Shown here in pieces: positions 48,034 to 61,019 of a stretch of DNA of 64,000 nucleotides. The notes below the pieces were generated by a model, which ran no database searches, was not told the origin of the DNA, and worked only from the letters and a program-made list of their open reading frames with translations. The DNA lies in assembly GCF_018691265.1 (NCBI RefSeq), contig NW_024881321.1, positions 12,775,387 through 12,839,386 of the forward strand. The letters run 5' to 3'. This DNA is from Tyto alba (taxonomy: Eukaryota > Chordata > Aves > Strigiformes > Tytonidae). Within the stretch, counting starts at the first letter, position 1. Each line of letters opens with the position of its first letter. The translations under genes and the position numbers were made by a program.

Positions 48034-49216
48034 TTAGATGCAATGAAGAAATTATTAATGAAATAACATTTTATAATATTAAACCTTTTCACTAAGTTAT
48101 ATAACTTTAATTATCACTTGATATGAGTAGCATCAGCATCACAGACAATAACAGTGTTGGAAAGACATGTTGAAAAGTAATGATATATGGAAATGACATC
48201 CCACAATACTTCCAAATAACAGGGTTTTTTTTTCAGGTTTATTAAATTCTCAGTGTGCTAAAGACCTAAAGAGTATACCTGCAGACAAAAACGGGAATGA
48301 CATGAGGTATCCTTATTGATCCTGGAAAGTTACTCTGCAGTATCTCTTGACAGAGTATTACATTACAGAGGTGAAGGGAAGGAACACAATCAGAATGACT
48401 ATCAGATTGAAGAAATACGTAATTTTAAGCAAGAGAATATGGCCATTGATTCCCCCAGATAAAAGAGCTAATGATTTTAACTACAGTACTCTGAAAACTT
48501 GTAAGAAAATGTTTATGTATTCCATTGCATTAACTATAATAAAATGAACCAATAAACCAATTAGTTACGTGAACTGTTCTACCAAAATACTAAAGGGTTT
48601 TATCTTTACTATGTTTTCACCCTTTTTTGTCAAGTTCTTGCTCTTAGCAATTTGTGGCAGATAAGAAGTAAGAATAATAAATGGTTAATAAGAATGATAA
48701 CTATATTCCTACCACTTCTATTCTACTCAGCTAAACTTGAAGCTCTTGTCAGAGGAAACTTGAATTGAGCTCACAGATTGACATTATTAGTTTTGTTGCT
48801 TTATAAAACCTAATCAGCTTTTCTCTGAACTGCTGACTGAAGTAGAGTTTTCTCATTTTCATTTTTTTATGCAAAAGCAGGAAGAACTTGAAATTCTGGA
48901 ACCTTTGAAATCAACAGGATCAAGGTTCTAGCCTTCCAGGTCCCGTATAATGAGCATCTAAGGGAATTAAAATAAAATTTTAGGGTATATAACACTTGCT
49001 TTTCTGCTTTAAGGACAGCAAAATACGTATGAGGCAGAGTTCTCTTTCCTTAATATATATTTAAAAAATAGAATTAGAGAAGGTATCTGTAAGAAGGAAA
49101 AAGGGTGGGAAGCAGCATAAACAGTAACACTTTTAAAGTAAATAAAATTAGACCCACACCTTTCATCAAAAACAGTACTGTTCTTGTGTTTAAAAATGAA
49201 ATTAAGTGCCATTTTG

Positions 49217-49236
49217 AAAAAAAAAAAAAAAAAAAA
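49217..49236. repeat. poly(A) tract, A20
   Basis: Uninterrupted A20; a second A11 run follows at 49290-49300. No retrogene was recognised. Confidence 0.9.
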
Positions 49237-49692
49237 GAAGTGTCTTTCAAGTTACTGAAACTAAATATTAATTTATGTGCAACACTAGGAAAAAAAAAAA
49301 TCCTAAAATGAGTATTCAGATAATAAGTAATGTCTGTGTACCAACATTCAATGACATTTTTCCAAGCAGTAGATCTCAAGAACTATTTTGTTATTTAAAA
49401 CATTAGTGACAAATTCTGATAGGAAGTGCTAAATTTTTAAAAACCATTTTCAAAATAACTCATATACTAAGAAACAGATTTACTTGTAAATTCTAAGAAA
49501 ATTCTATCCATCCTCAAAATCTCAAAAAGTAAATGCTGGTTGTAAACAGTGTAATTTTGGAGAGCATACGGTGTACTTCAAACATAACAAGTACATTCCT
49601 GTTTTAAGTGCAACACTGTCCTTCATCATGAAACCACTTTCAATACTTTTTTGTTCTTTTTCCTTCCTATGTTTCATTGATTTGTAAGGGGC

Positions 49693-50756
49693 TGTCGTGG
49701 TTTAGGCCTGATTGACAGCCAACCACAATGCAGCACCTCTCTCTCCCTTCCCCTCCGGCAATGAGAAGGGACAGAGAGCCAGGCTTGGGGTTCAAGATAG
49801 GACAGGGATGGGGAAAAAATCCCCCTTTTATGATCACGAGCAAAAGGCAGACTTGTTAGGGGAAGAAAAAAAGAACATACATTTATTACAGACACTAACA
49901 ACACATAACAGAGTAAGACAGTGAGAAGCATTGCCACATCTTGAGAATACCTTCCCCCCACCCCTCCCTTCATCCCAGGCTCAGCTCTGCTCCCGATATC
50001 TCTACCTCCTCCCCCAGTGGCGCAGGGGCAGGGAATGGGGGGTGCAGTCAGTGCTGCCACTTCCTTCATGTTCGGTGAGGGGAGTGTCCAAAACTTGTTA
50101 CCCCCTGCTCCATCGTGGTCCCCCTCTCACAGGAGACAGTCCTCCACGAACTTTCTCTGACTTGAATTCCTCCCATGGGCCTCAGCGTTCCCCACACTGC
50201 TCCGTCATGGGTCACTAACTTCCTCCGACTGGATTCTCTCCCACGGCTGCAGCCCTTCCCGAGCTGCTCCGGCGTGGGACTCCCCCGCATGCTGCAATCC
50301 TCCCAGCGCTGAATTACAGCAGCGGGGCTACCTTTTGCCATGAGACCCTGGCCTTCTTCAGGCACAGAACCTTGATCAGCCGAGCAGGAACAACAGGCTG
50401 TCAATCAATGTCTGCTCCACCGTAGATCTTCATGGGTGGCAGGGGGGTCCGCCCTGCCGTCTCACCACAGGATACAGGGGGGTCTCTACTCCGGCACACC
50501 TTCCCCCTCCTTTCTTCCTCCGTTCCTCCACTGACCTTGGTGTTCGCGCAGCTGCAGTGACTCCTCCTCACAAGTCCGCCTGCCCATCACCACGTCCCTT
50601 CTTAAATACGTTATCGCAGAGGCACAGCTGATTGGCTCAATTTCCCAAACAGAAGTGGAGCTGACTTGGAGCTGGGGGAGCTTCGAGAAGCTTCTCACAG
50701 GGGACCGCCCCCTCCCCTGCCACCAAAAAACTCCACCACTCACTCAACCCAGGACA
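49693..50756 (-). mobile_element. solo LTR, long (~1.06 kb) family, minus strand, GGGGC duplication
   Basis: On the minus strand it starts TGTCCTGGGTTGAG at 50756 and ends AACCACGACA at 49693. GGGGC flanks it on both sides (49688-49692 and 50757-50761), a perfect 5-bp target-site duplication. Landmarks on the minus strand are CCAAT (complement of 50631-50635), a TATA-like GTATTTAAG (complement of 50601-50609) and AATAAA (complement of 49882-49887). Overlapping frames of 70-130 codons on both strands are GC-driven shadows, not genes. It is the same family as 52889-53960, to which it is nearly collinear in opposite orientation. No internal viral sequence is present. Confidence 0.96.
50601..50635 (-). 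promoter_or_regulatory. LTR core promoter: CCAAT plus TATA-like
   Basis: Complement of ATTGG (50631-50635) followed downstream on the minus strand by GTATTTAAG (50601-50609). The TATA-like word is better preserved than in the partner LTR at 53 kb. It faces leftward. Confidence 0.5.
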
Positions 50757-52888
50757 GGGGCACAAGGGAGGAGTGGAAGAGAACAAAACCCAGTTGATTT
50801 ACATTTAAAAAACATTATATTATTATATCTAGATTTCATAGAAAGTCTTTCAGAGAACCAGGTATTCTCTTTTCTGAACAAATCCAGATAAGAAAATAAG
50901 AGCACCCATACTGCATCTGTAGACTGCAGTCCAACCCAAATTTTACTTCTGATAGTATCCAGTAAAAGATGCTTAAAAAAAAAAAAAAAAAAGAAATATA
51001 CAATTTATAGAACTCTGTTTCTGTGGAATGTTCCTCTTTTCTGGTTAGAAAGAAAAAAAATCCTTTTATTTTAAATTGATCCTTTATGGATAACTTTACA
51101 GTAATTAATTTTCTTGTCTTTCTTGCACCATCCATTGTCTTTTCTTTTTCAGTTACATGAAAAAAAGTATACAGGAGGTAAATTGACCCAACATAGGCAC
51201 ATAATTTTATTCATAGTTAAGTTCTTTCCAATCACATTTAAACAGCCCCCTCCTACAGGCCTTCACCTTTTCTTTTCACCAGTTAACTGTCATCTAAGAG
51301 AAGTACAATTAACATGGAGATATGAATATAGTGAACATCATAGAGAGTAAAATGTTCGAGCATAAACAGGAATTGTGCCATATTTGATGTTTAGCCTATG
51401 CATCTAAAGATTGTGTTACTGGGTTATCTATACTATAGAATGATAAACTTATTTTATTTCATAACTCAGGGGGGGTGGGGAAGGATAAGGAAAAATCATT
51501 GCTGTAGTCCTCTAGGGATGCCTAAGACTAGATAAATTGCTTGAAGACTGACAAAGACATTCATGACTACAGTGACCAAAATAGAAATACTGGCATTAAT
51601 GCCCCCCTTCCTGATCATAAATAATAAAAGGGATGAAATGGTAGTTTGTATCATGACTCAGAATCTTATCGTGCACAAATAAGGGGTTATTACCTTTAGC
51701 GAGACAGACTCATAACAGAGATACAACAACTGTTATCTTAGGTAATACATTTTATAATGAGAAAGGAAAAACAAATACTTGATAATATTTGCAGAATTAC
51801 TTGAAAGAAGAACTTTCAAAATTTTCCACGAGGCTTCACCAAAGTCTTTAAAGAAAGTTTCCACAACATGCAGAAGATATAAAATCTGAAGTAGTCTATT
51901 TTGTTTATTATGACGGCGCTTTGTGTGCAAAGTAGGGGTGTTAGATGATTAACTGATCTAGAAACTCAGATTTCATAAAGGAGCCACTAGCACTGTATTT
52001 GTACTCTGAATAACATGGATTAATTTAGTCACTAGAAAGGTGGTTTTGATGTTCATAATCTGCACTTTATGTTTCCTTTACCAAGACTTTATAACAAATA
52101 CATACTGTAATAGTTCCTGTACAGCTGTAGAGAACAGAAATATGTCACCATCCACTTTTTTTTAGTAAGTTGAAGAAGCAATGATGAACTGAAAGGCTTT
52201 GGAACACTGAGGATTTCAAATAGTTTTAAAAGCCAGACGAGGATTTGATTTGGACCAAATAACAGAGGAAGACTGGCCAATGAAAGAATAATAACTGTGT
52301 TCCTCTGCATTATGTGCCTGTTACAATATTCAGTGCATCTCTGTTATGTAACTGAAGCAGTTATGTGCCATCTTAGGTGTTCTTACCTTAACATGTTCTA
52401 ATATATAAATTTGGTTTGACCACCTCCACATAATACTGACATTACTTAAGAACTAAGAAATACAAATTCTTCTCACTTGTCTACTTTTCTTTTTCTACTT
52501 CTAAGCTTCAACATAGTCTTCAATGATATCCACTGATATTACACAAAGTGCTTAACAAATGGTTTTGTAAAAACCATAATAATCAGAAGCTTTTACCTCA
52601 GCATTTACAAAGATCACAACAAATAAAACATACTGGAATAAATACATAAGGTATTTAAGTATCTATTTAAAATGCATAATTTTATTAATTCAAGTTCAGA
52701 TGCTAATTTTCCATACATTCGATTAGCTGTTGCAGTGATTGTCTGTAAATGTAAATATACTTAAATAACCTATCAGGATATTCCAGGAAATTTAATTTAA
52801 AAAAGATGAATTAGTAAATCCTGACCTGATTTAGATTTTTTTTTCCTTTAGAATGCTTTTATCTTTAAAATTGAATGAAGTTACTACA
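50757..52888. other. unique AT-rich spacer between inverted LTRs
   Basis: A 2.1-kb spacer of ordinary AT-rich DNA. No gene or viral internal sequence (no gag, pol or env similarity), so the flanking LTRs are not the ends of one provirus. It contains A18 at 50975-50992. Confidence 0.75.
50975..50992. repeat. poly(A) tract, A18
   Basis: Uninterrupted A18 within the spacer between the two inverted LTRs. Confidence 0.9.
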
Positions 52889-53018
52889 TGTCCTGGCTTG
52901 AGTGAGTGGTGGAGTTTTTTGGTGGCAGGGGAGGGGGCTATCGGGGCGGCCCCCTGTGAGAAGCTTCTCGAAGCTCCCCCAGCTCCAAGCCAGCTCCACT
53001 TCTGTTTGGAAAATTGAG

Positions 53019-53053
53019 CCAATCAGCTGCGCCTCTGTGATAACGAGTTTAAG
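53019..53053 (+). promoter_or_regulatory. LTR core promoter region, TATA degraded
   Basis: An intact CCAAT at 53019-53023 is followed by GAGTTTAAG where the partner LTR has GTATTTAAG. The first T of the TATA-like word is lost, so promoter strength is probably lower. It faces rightward. Confidence 0.45.
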
Positions 53054-53765
53054 AAGGGACGTGGTGACGGGCAGTCGGACTTGTGAGGAGGAGCTGCTGC
53101 AGCTGCATGAACACCAAGGTCAGTGGAGGAACGGAGGAAGAAAGGAGGGGGGAGGTGTGCCGGAGCAGGGACCCCCCTGTATCCTGTGATGAGACGGCAG
53201 GGCGGCCCCCCCCGCCACCCATGAAGATCTACGGTGGAGCAGACATTGATTTACGGCCTGTGGCTTCTGCTTGCCTGATCAAGGTTCTGTGCCCAAAGAA
53301 GGCTGCGGTCTCATGGGAGAAGGTAGCCCTGCTGCTGTAATTCAGTGCTGGGAGGACTGCAGCATGTGGAGGAGTCCCACACCAGAGCAGCTCGGGAAGG
53401 GCTTCAGCCGTGGGAGGGACTCCAGTCGGAGGAAATTAGTGACCCATGACGGAGCAGTGTGCGGAACACTGCGGCCCATGGGAGGAATTCATGTTGGAGA
53501 AAATTTGTGGAGGACTGTCTCCTGTGAGAGGGGGACCACGATGGAGCAGGAGGAACAAGTTCCGAACACTCCCCTCACCAAAGATGAAGAAAGTCGCAGT
53601 GCTGACTGCACCCCCCATTCCCTGCCCCTGCGCCACTGGGGGAGGAGGTAGAGATATCGGGAGCAGAACTGAGCCCGGGAAGAAGGGAGAGGTGGGGGGA
53701 AGGTGTTCTCAAGATATGGCAATGCTTCTCACTGTCCTACTCTGTTATGTGTTGTTAGTGTCTGT

Positions 53766-53771
53766 AATAAA
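53766..53771 (+). promoter_or_regulatory. LTR poly(A) signal AATAAA
   Basis: AATAAA followed by a T-rich stretch (a run of T from about 53781), as expected at the R/U5 boundary. The partner LTR has the same signal on the minus strand at 49882-49887. Confidence 0.6.
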
Positions 53772-53965
53772 TGTATGTTCTTTTTTTTCTTCCCCTAACG
53801 AGTCTGCCTTTTGCTCGTGACCATAAAGTGGAATTTTCTCCCCATCCCAGTCCTATCTTGAACCCCAAGCCTGGCTCTCTGTCCCTTCTCATTGTTGGAG
53901 GGGAAGGGAGAGAGAGGTGCTGCATTGTGGTTGGCTGTCAATCAGGCCCAAACCATGACACTACA

Positions 53966-56032
53966 CAGTCATGAAAAAAACTCCAACCTCTTTACTCCTT
54001 CGGGATAGCAAGCTCTTGTTTTATCTATGCACATAGAAGTTTGTATCTGTCAGTTTATCCATCTATCAAAAAAAAAAAATGTACATCTACGGGATTTATT
54101 TTATGTACTGATAACTTCCACTTGTATATCGCATTTGAGATTTCTTTAATTTTTACGTGTGTGGTGGGTTTTTTTCTTGTTTTGGATAAAGAACTTTAGA
54201 AAAAAAAATCTAATTTTACACTTTTTATCTCTGTGGAGAAGAAGGTTATTTTGCTATCTTTCTTATTTTACCTTCTGGATCAATAATCCTTCATCCAGGA
54301 CTTTAGGTGAAATCCTTCTTTTAGACTCTAACGTTACAGAGGAACTACCACATCTGAAAAAATACAGCCTCTTGGTAATGTAAATAGATGCTTAGTTTCT
54401 CATTATCTCTTTATTTTCATAGCTTGACTGATTTTGTCCATGTATGCATAGTAGTGGGAAATGAGAAAGATCTTTCAGTTTGTTCAATGCTTCATTCAGT
54501 ATAAAACAACCTTAAGCACAAAACAGCACTTACTTAATCAGGGCTAAAAATTACTTACACTATAGTACATATGATTCTTAAAAATATTTCCTTAAAGAGT
54601 CTGCACTGCTTGTGCATCTATCCAAGACTGGATTAGTCAGGACTAGCAATTTCTACCATACAGTAAGACTTTCATGCCATTTAGTACATTACAAATAAAA
54701 ACAGAAGTTAGAAGACAGCTCAAGGAAATAGTTATTCTAAAAAAAACATTCTTTTTCTTAAAGTCCAGATAAAATCCATCTCTAGTAAACGGTATATAAT
54801 TATTTCCCCAGGTATTAAGTTATCTTCATTTGAAGGCAAATTTCAGGACAAGCCTATTAAACCAGTCTAAATCTGCAATTGTAGACCAAAGTCATAGGGA
54901 ACCTGGGAGAGGGACCTGGCAGGAGGACATGAAAGAGATAGCATAAGCCCACAGTTTGATAGTATCAAAGACACAGATATTTCTGTGAGAGTCCACAGAT
55001 GGTAATGTTCCCTCTCTGAATGTGCTTTTAAATTATATTTTCTGTCACAGCTTTGGTACATGGGAATAAGCTTTGACACAACTTTTTCCTGTAATCTTCA
55101 AGAAGGATATGATACATAGAAGTACTAGATCCTAGACTGTTTTCAATGATGTTTTCTCATAAATTATATTAGATTGGATTTTAATCCACAAGCAAAATTT
55201 TCTTTAGTTTCAAACATGTTTTCCTCTTTTTAGACATCATAATCAGAAATAAATAGAATCTCAATATAGCTAAAAAAAATGAATAAATATTTTAAAGTCA
55301 ACATATAATTATGTGTCTTGTGTAGCTCTTTTATTCCACACAAACTTTACATTTTGCCTTTTTATCTCTCAGGGTTCAGTTCAGATCATCTTTGCACACA
55401 CAGTATCTTTCATATCCTCATAGAGGTGCTTAGGTTGTACACAACAATATTCTGTTGCCTCTTGAAAATACTACTACTGTCCTCCACATGTGCATGCTTC
55501 AGGACCTATTTCTCCCTTGTACTGATGAAGACTCCTCACACAGACCTCAACTTGACCCTTTTTTATTTCCTTGAATTGCTACATTTTCATTCTTGTAGAG
55601 ATTTCAAGATATGTTCATAATGTGGAATAATTATTAATTTATATATCTCTGTGTAAATGTTCTCCCATTTTGCTATAACATTCTCAAACTCTTACCTTTA
55701 CTAAGTCAACTATTGTACAAGAGTTCACAAAGATGTTGAAAATTAAATTCAATAGTAGAATACAGGATGGTTTCCTGAGGAGGAAAATACCTGATTGTTT
55801 GACATGTAGAAATTGTAGTAATGTGTAGATTTGCAGCTTAATAGCTTTCAGTGATGATTCTCTCTATAATGTTGTCTATCACAGTTTACATTTCAGAGGT
55901 GGAACAAGACATATGTATCTCATGACATGGTGCACATACAAACAAAAAAGTACTTTTGAACTATAGAAATTCTGTGTCATTCTTGGAAAGGAGAGGAATA
56001 AAAAATATTGCTATGATGATAATTGAATAAGA
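53966..56032. other. AT-rich non-coding stretch
   Basis: No gene or classifiable mobile element seen. A short A12-type run lies near 54069. Open frames reach about 100 codons (55318-55620) without any recognisable domain. Confidence 0.65.
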
Positions 56033-56160
56033 TTGTATGATAGTTCAGGCTGGAAGGACTTCAGGAGATCTCTGGCTGAAAACAGGGTCAGCTATGAGAT
56101 TGGATTAGTTACTCAGGGCTTTATCCAGTCTGGACACTCAGTTGCAGTCCTGTACAATTT
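56030..56160 (-). mobile_element. decayed CR1 3' terminus, minus strand
   Basis: The plus strand reads 'tcaggctggaaggacttcag', 'gctgaaaacagggtcagcta' and 'actcagggctttatccagtc', in the order of the complement of the CR1 3' UTR of an older subfamily. A worn octamer (GTATGATAG) lies at its left edge near 56035. Similarity fades after about 56150. The copy is short and strongly diverged, so the call rests on word order rather than long identity. Confidence 0.6.
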
Positions 56161-57254
56161 TAACAACCCCTTTGATAAAATAGAGAGTAATTTACAATTG
56201 AATCTAGTTAAATGTCATTTTTCACTGAATGAAGCTACAGAAAATTGTAATTTATAAACTTTAAAAACTAGAATTGTAAAATAGCCATAAAATAGGCTTG
56301 GACATAACTTGGGCACTGTGTATGTGAGCTGTACAACTACCAGAAACAGCCTCTGAACTGTGTTTTTTCCATTAGTTCTGCAGAAATTCATGTATGAGGA
56401 CAATCTTCTACTTGCAACAGCCACAGAGAAGTGGTTTGTTATAAGTGGCTGGGTTGTCCCAGTCCCCTTATTTTTTAAAGTTTGATGCTTTAATGCTTAA
56501 GTACTCCTACATGTTATTCTTTTTCCTTCTGAGTTGTCAGTGAAGTTGAGAAATAGATCCATTTAAACTGAAAATCATTTACTACATCAATAATAGGCAG
56601 ATTTCCATCTGAAAACTGGCAAAATATGTCATCTATTGTATTACTAGTTTTGAAATGTCTTTTCTTTTTCTGAGATTTTAATACATTTTTTCTGGTCAAA
56701 AATCCTAGACTCTACAAAAATGCTATGAAAGGATCAGGTCATCAACTAGATCGGAATGGATTATCTTATGGTGTTGAATGTCTAAGCTATATTAACGAGT
56801 AAGGTATTTAATGCGCTACTCTAAAAATACAACAAATCAAAACTCATCCTATGGATTTCAACATAGTTGAAATAAAACAAGAATAATATAGTATTAAGAA
56901 GTCTTTAAGTCAGTCACAGTATTTCTGTGACTCTATTGGAGTTACATATGCAAGAATTTGATGACATCTGCATTGAAACCACGTGTAACATCTCTCCTCA
57001 AACATATACATAGGATGGGATTAACCTTAATAACTTTAGACTTCTGCTATGTAGATACCCATATGAACTAATCATCTATACTCCCTTAAGAATTCAAGAA
57101 GTGAAATAGGAATTTTCAGGATGTACTTGAGTTGACCTACCTTAAACTTCTACCTCAAGAGTGGAAAAATTGTTCTCTGGAAAAAGTTTTTAATCGACTC
57201 ATGACAAAACCAGAACAGTTCCCATTTGAGCACAGGCTACATTTGGGATCCATT

Positions 57255-57282
57255 CACACACACACACATAGAAACACACACA
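57255..57282. repeat. (CA)n microsatellite, interrupted
   Basis: (CA)7 at 57255-57268, then a short interruption, then a second short CA run. Confidence 0.9.
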
Positions 57283-57865
57283 AACCCAACAAAAGCCCAA
57301 CAAAAAAGAGCACAAAGCAATTACATGGGCTTTTGTGATTTTTTTAAGATGTTTACTGTTTTGCATGTAACTACCATTTAAACATAAATTGTTTTTTTAA
57401 TATTTGTGACACTTTTTTCTGTTTTATTCTCAGTAATGTTAAAGAATTCTGCTGACAGAGTTATGAATACAAAGACTCACACATTGAAAAATTTTTCATG
57501 ATAGTCATTTTGTAGTATAGATACATAGAAATCAACTCCAAACTAAATATGAGTATTTGGAAAGTGACTCAGATTTTGAATCTGGTGATTGTCATATCAG
57601 ATTTTCAGTGACTCTACTCATTCCCAGGTTCAGAAAGCTAGGCATTAGGTGCTTGAAGGTGGAATAATTCAGTGACATTTGTTTCTAGTTCATACAAAAG
57701 TTCGTAAACAGGAACAGGCTTAGAAATCCATAGAAACTCATTCATGGCTCAAATCTCCGAATCCCATTTGTTACAACTCTAGCTCCAACACTCCTACTAT
57801 ACTGAAGCTATTATCACTGTGCTTTTTTTCTAAGAAGGTGTATTTGTTCATTATTTCTCAGCCAC

Positions 57866-57883
57866 AAAAAAAAAAAAAAAAAG
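57866..57883. repeat. poly(A) tract, A18
   Basis: Uninterrupted A18 followed by GTGCACG. Confidence 0.9.
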
Positions 57884-58239
57884 TGCACGAGTTGTTTCGA
57901 CAGTTTCATTACATTTACTTTGGAAGAAATGTCTGTGTACACTTGAGGATTGCTTCAGAAAAACAGAATACTTTCCATCATGCCTCATAAAAGGGGATTG
58001 ATAACATGGATTACATGGCTGAGTACCACCCTGGAGGTTCATAAATTTATTCAGTATCTACTGATTCAGTGTTATATCCATATTAATATCAACCTGTTAT
58101 TGTGTGATTTTGAAATTAAATATCAGTTGTCTAAGTAAAAATAACTACTAAACATAGCCCAACAAAAAGTCAAATACAATGGAAATCATGTATTCTAGTA
58201 GAGAAATGTGTCATGTCTCCTCCAGCTCTTTACACTCAC

Positions 58240-58400
58240 TATGATATAATATGAATTTATATTATAAACATATTTTTATAAATATATAAAATTTATATAA
58301 GGAAAAATAACATTAATATAAATTTTATAATGTACATTTATGTTTCATCGGTAGCTCCTGTGATTACAATATAATATAAAATTAAATAATATCTAGAAAA
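58240..58400. repeat. AT-only low-complexity zone
   Basis: About 160 bp composed almost entirely of A and T in irregular ATATAA/TTTATA words with few G or C; no periodic unit. Confidence 0.75.
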
Positions 58401-61019
58401 ATAATATAAAATACAAGCAAATGTTAAAGTCTAGTGTTACATTAAACATTCTGAGACAGTAAGTACAGTTTAGTCAAATGTCATGTAATATCTTGATTTC
58501 TTCTTTGTGAATAACCTACAGGCATAGGAACATTAAAAGACAATTATTGGTTAGAAAGACTAAAATAAATTGAGTGCAAGATTTATCATTCTTATAGGTT
58601 AAGGATAAGCTAATAAAACTACACTGTGTTTGTTTATCATGTATGTATCATTATGTAGTAAAATTAATCCCCTATTCATGTAAATCAATTTGCATTAAAA
58701 AATCAATATTTTTTTCTCTCTTCTCAGATCAAATAAAAGTATTATTATCCAAATCAATTTGAATCACACTCCATAGAAAATATATTGCTTCAAATATATA
58801 AAATGTAAGTACAAAATTTCTGTCACACATGAGATCCAATGATTGTACACTGGAAGACAGAAAAACTTTCTTCAGTTTTTCTTACTCTCAGTAATGGTTT
58901 CATCACCATGACACTAATTTCCAAACATATTTTCTGATATGTTACAGTGTTAAAGTTCATTAAAATAGTTTTTTAAAAATCATGCATTTTTATAAACCTT
59001 GATGCTGCTCAGAAATTAACTAGAACATCATTAAATTAGGCTTCCTTTTCATGTTATTGAACTTTAAAGACACTGAAAATAAGGACCTTAGGCTGAAAAG
59101 CAAAATGTCTGCCAATATAGAAAAAGATATGCTTCCAAGGCACAAGTGTTCCCATCCAAAGTTTTAGTACGGGATGTGTCTGTCTTCCTAGAGACACCTC
59201 TTTCCATCTGTTTTATCGAAAGCATAGACACCTAGTTTATGATAACTGCTTATCTTTTAGATACCTGAGGTTAGGATAGATAAAGCCAAGTATAAATGAC
59301 TTGCCTTGAACAACACGTTAATTACAGGCAGTTATATCTTCAACTCATGTCACTGTCTACTTACTTATGACTGCTTACAACACAAGTTACACCCTCATCC
59401 AGGAGAGTCACCATACTATTTCATAAGAGTAGCAGTCTGCCTTACACTGGAAGCAAGTTTAGATGGCTTCCTACCTAATTAATTGTCCATGCAAGATTAT
59501 ACTGATGCTTTTTTTAATGAATCCTCATTCATGAATCACAGTCCAGCTGCTTTTCACAGTAGGATGCCATATTACTGAAGTGTTATTACCAGGCTGGCAC
59601 CTGCCCTCATCACATTGAATCTTACAAAGTCATTTTGATTACAGTTGCTTTCACTTATTTTGAAGTAGTTTACAAGTAGAAATAATATACAGATGACCAG
59701 AAAGGTCTTCAGAATACTCAACTCAGTTCTAGTCATATTATGTAAGTCAAGGAAAAATACATATGTGTACATACATATGTAAAATTTAGAAATACTAAGA
59801 AATCCTTGCTATACCCCAATAACAGAACACCAAAGTTTAACAGAGAAATTAGTTAAAGCATTAATTAATATAAGGTTTCATATATAACCAATAATTGATA
59901 AACAGCTGTTTTGCCTGACCATGATTTTTTATATCAACTTGAACAGTTTGTAATCTTAATTTTTAAAGTGTGTATTTTAAACCATATAAAGATTTTTTTT
60001 TTTTTTTCTAATATCATTTCACCTTTATAGTTTACATGGAAGACAGAAGAACCTGGAGAGTTTTTTGAACCATAACAATTATCTTTATAGTTCATCACAT
60101 GATTGGGTTTTAGTATATAATAAAGGATCAAAGTTGTCTCACATAATATTAGAAAACTGAGCTCTCCATTTCTTGTGTAGTCAATAGAGAGACACACAGC
60201 ATCTGTAATTGGTCCAGAACTGGGGAACATCAAATAGCCCTTAAGATTTATATCAGCTAGAAAAGAACTGTAGAATACTTTCTTGGTGATCAGCATTAGA
60301 CGAAAACTACCTGAGCCTAAATGTTTCTAAACCTGCAACTAGGCTGCAGGACATGTAAGATTTATTCTCCTAACCCAGACAGATCAGGTCAGACATCATT
60401 CGGATCCCTCCCTGAGTGAGCACCAAGTTTTCCATGCAAGGAAGATCACAGAGAGGAAGGAGGAAGCTGCGCAATTTGTGTTGACATGTAATCAGGTTAC
60501 TGTATTGTGGCATTATAGGACACCCACATTAAAGAAATGTATAACTAGATTGGCTGTAAAGCCTGATGTGGTCTGATAATAACACACTGTGTTTTCCACA
60601 GAAACATGAACTGATGTCATGTTATTTTTCTATAAATCCTTGAAAATAAACAAGCTTTTGAGAAATTATGTGCACAACACAATATGAATTCCAAAAGGAA
60701 GAATCTTAAATATCTTACAGCCTATTCTCATAAATATGTAAACACTTTAAATTGCTTAATTTTTACAGTGGAATCATCTCAATCAGTGGAGTTTTTACTT
60801 CACAGTGATCAGGAAATTGCAGGAGGACTTGTTATGATTATTTTGTGGAATTTAGACAACAATTGCACTAACTCATTTATCACTGATATTTTTTTTCACT
60901 TTAGAAGGAAAATAGTTTGACCTACAATACAGATTCTCTTGCTATTTTGTCAAATTTATTTTATGCCAGCAGCAGTCACTGATTTTAATTGAATGGAAAC
61001 AACACCTCTCACCCTGTGT

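Larger units (their letters stand above)
45357..49692. other. AT-rich non-coding stretch
   Basis: No gene or further classifiable mobile element. It includes A16-GG-A8 (46623-46648), the second copy of the 20-bp palindromic element (48014-48033), A20 (49217-49236) and A11 (49290-49300). Confidence 0.65.
52889..53960 (+). mobile_element. solo LTR, long (~1.07 kb) family, plus strand, CTACA duplication
   Basis: Starts TGTCCTGGCTTGAG and ends AAACCATGACA. CTACA flanks both ends (52884-52888 and 53961-53965), a perfect 5-bp target-site duplication. CCAAT lies at 53019-53023, a weakened TATA position GAGTTTAAG at 53045-53053 and AATAAA at 53766-53771. Compared with the LTR at 49693-50756 it is highly similar throughout. 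It differs by point changes, many at CpG sites, and by a short extra TATCGGGGC-like insertion near 52939. Open frames of up to about 125 codons in it are composition shadows. Confidence 0.96.
56161..60959. other. AT-rich non-coding stretch
   Basis: No gene seen. It includes (CA)7 at 57255-57268, A18 at 57866-57883, a very AT-rich low-complexity zone at 58240-58400 and a pair of palindromic ACATATGT words at 59759-59766 and 59773-59780. Confidence 0.65.

Noticed and set aside
49674..50404. ORFs of 112-131 codons around 49.7-50.4 kb as genes
   Set aside because: They lie inside a solo LTR, overlap frames on the other strand, and recur in the partner LTR at 53.27-53.82 kb. They are composition-driven shadows of non-coding LTR sequence.
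49693..53960. The two long LTRs as the ends of one provirus
   Set aside because: They are in opposite orientation, have different target duplications and enclose no viral gene similarity.
59759..59780. Paired ACATATGT words as a structured RNA
   Set aside because: Each word is self-palindromic and AT-rich; the pair is short and has no supporting stem extension.
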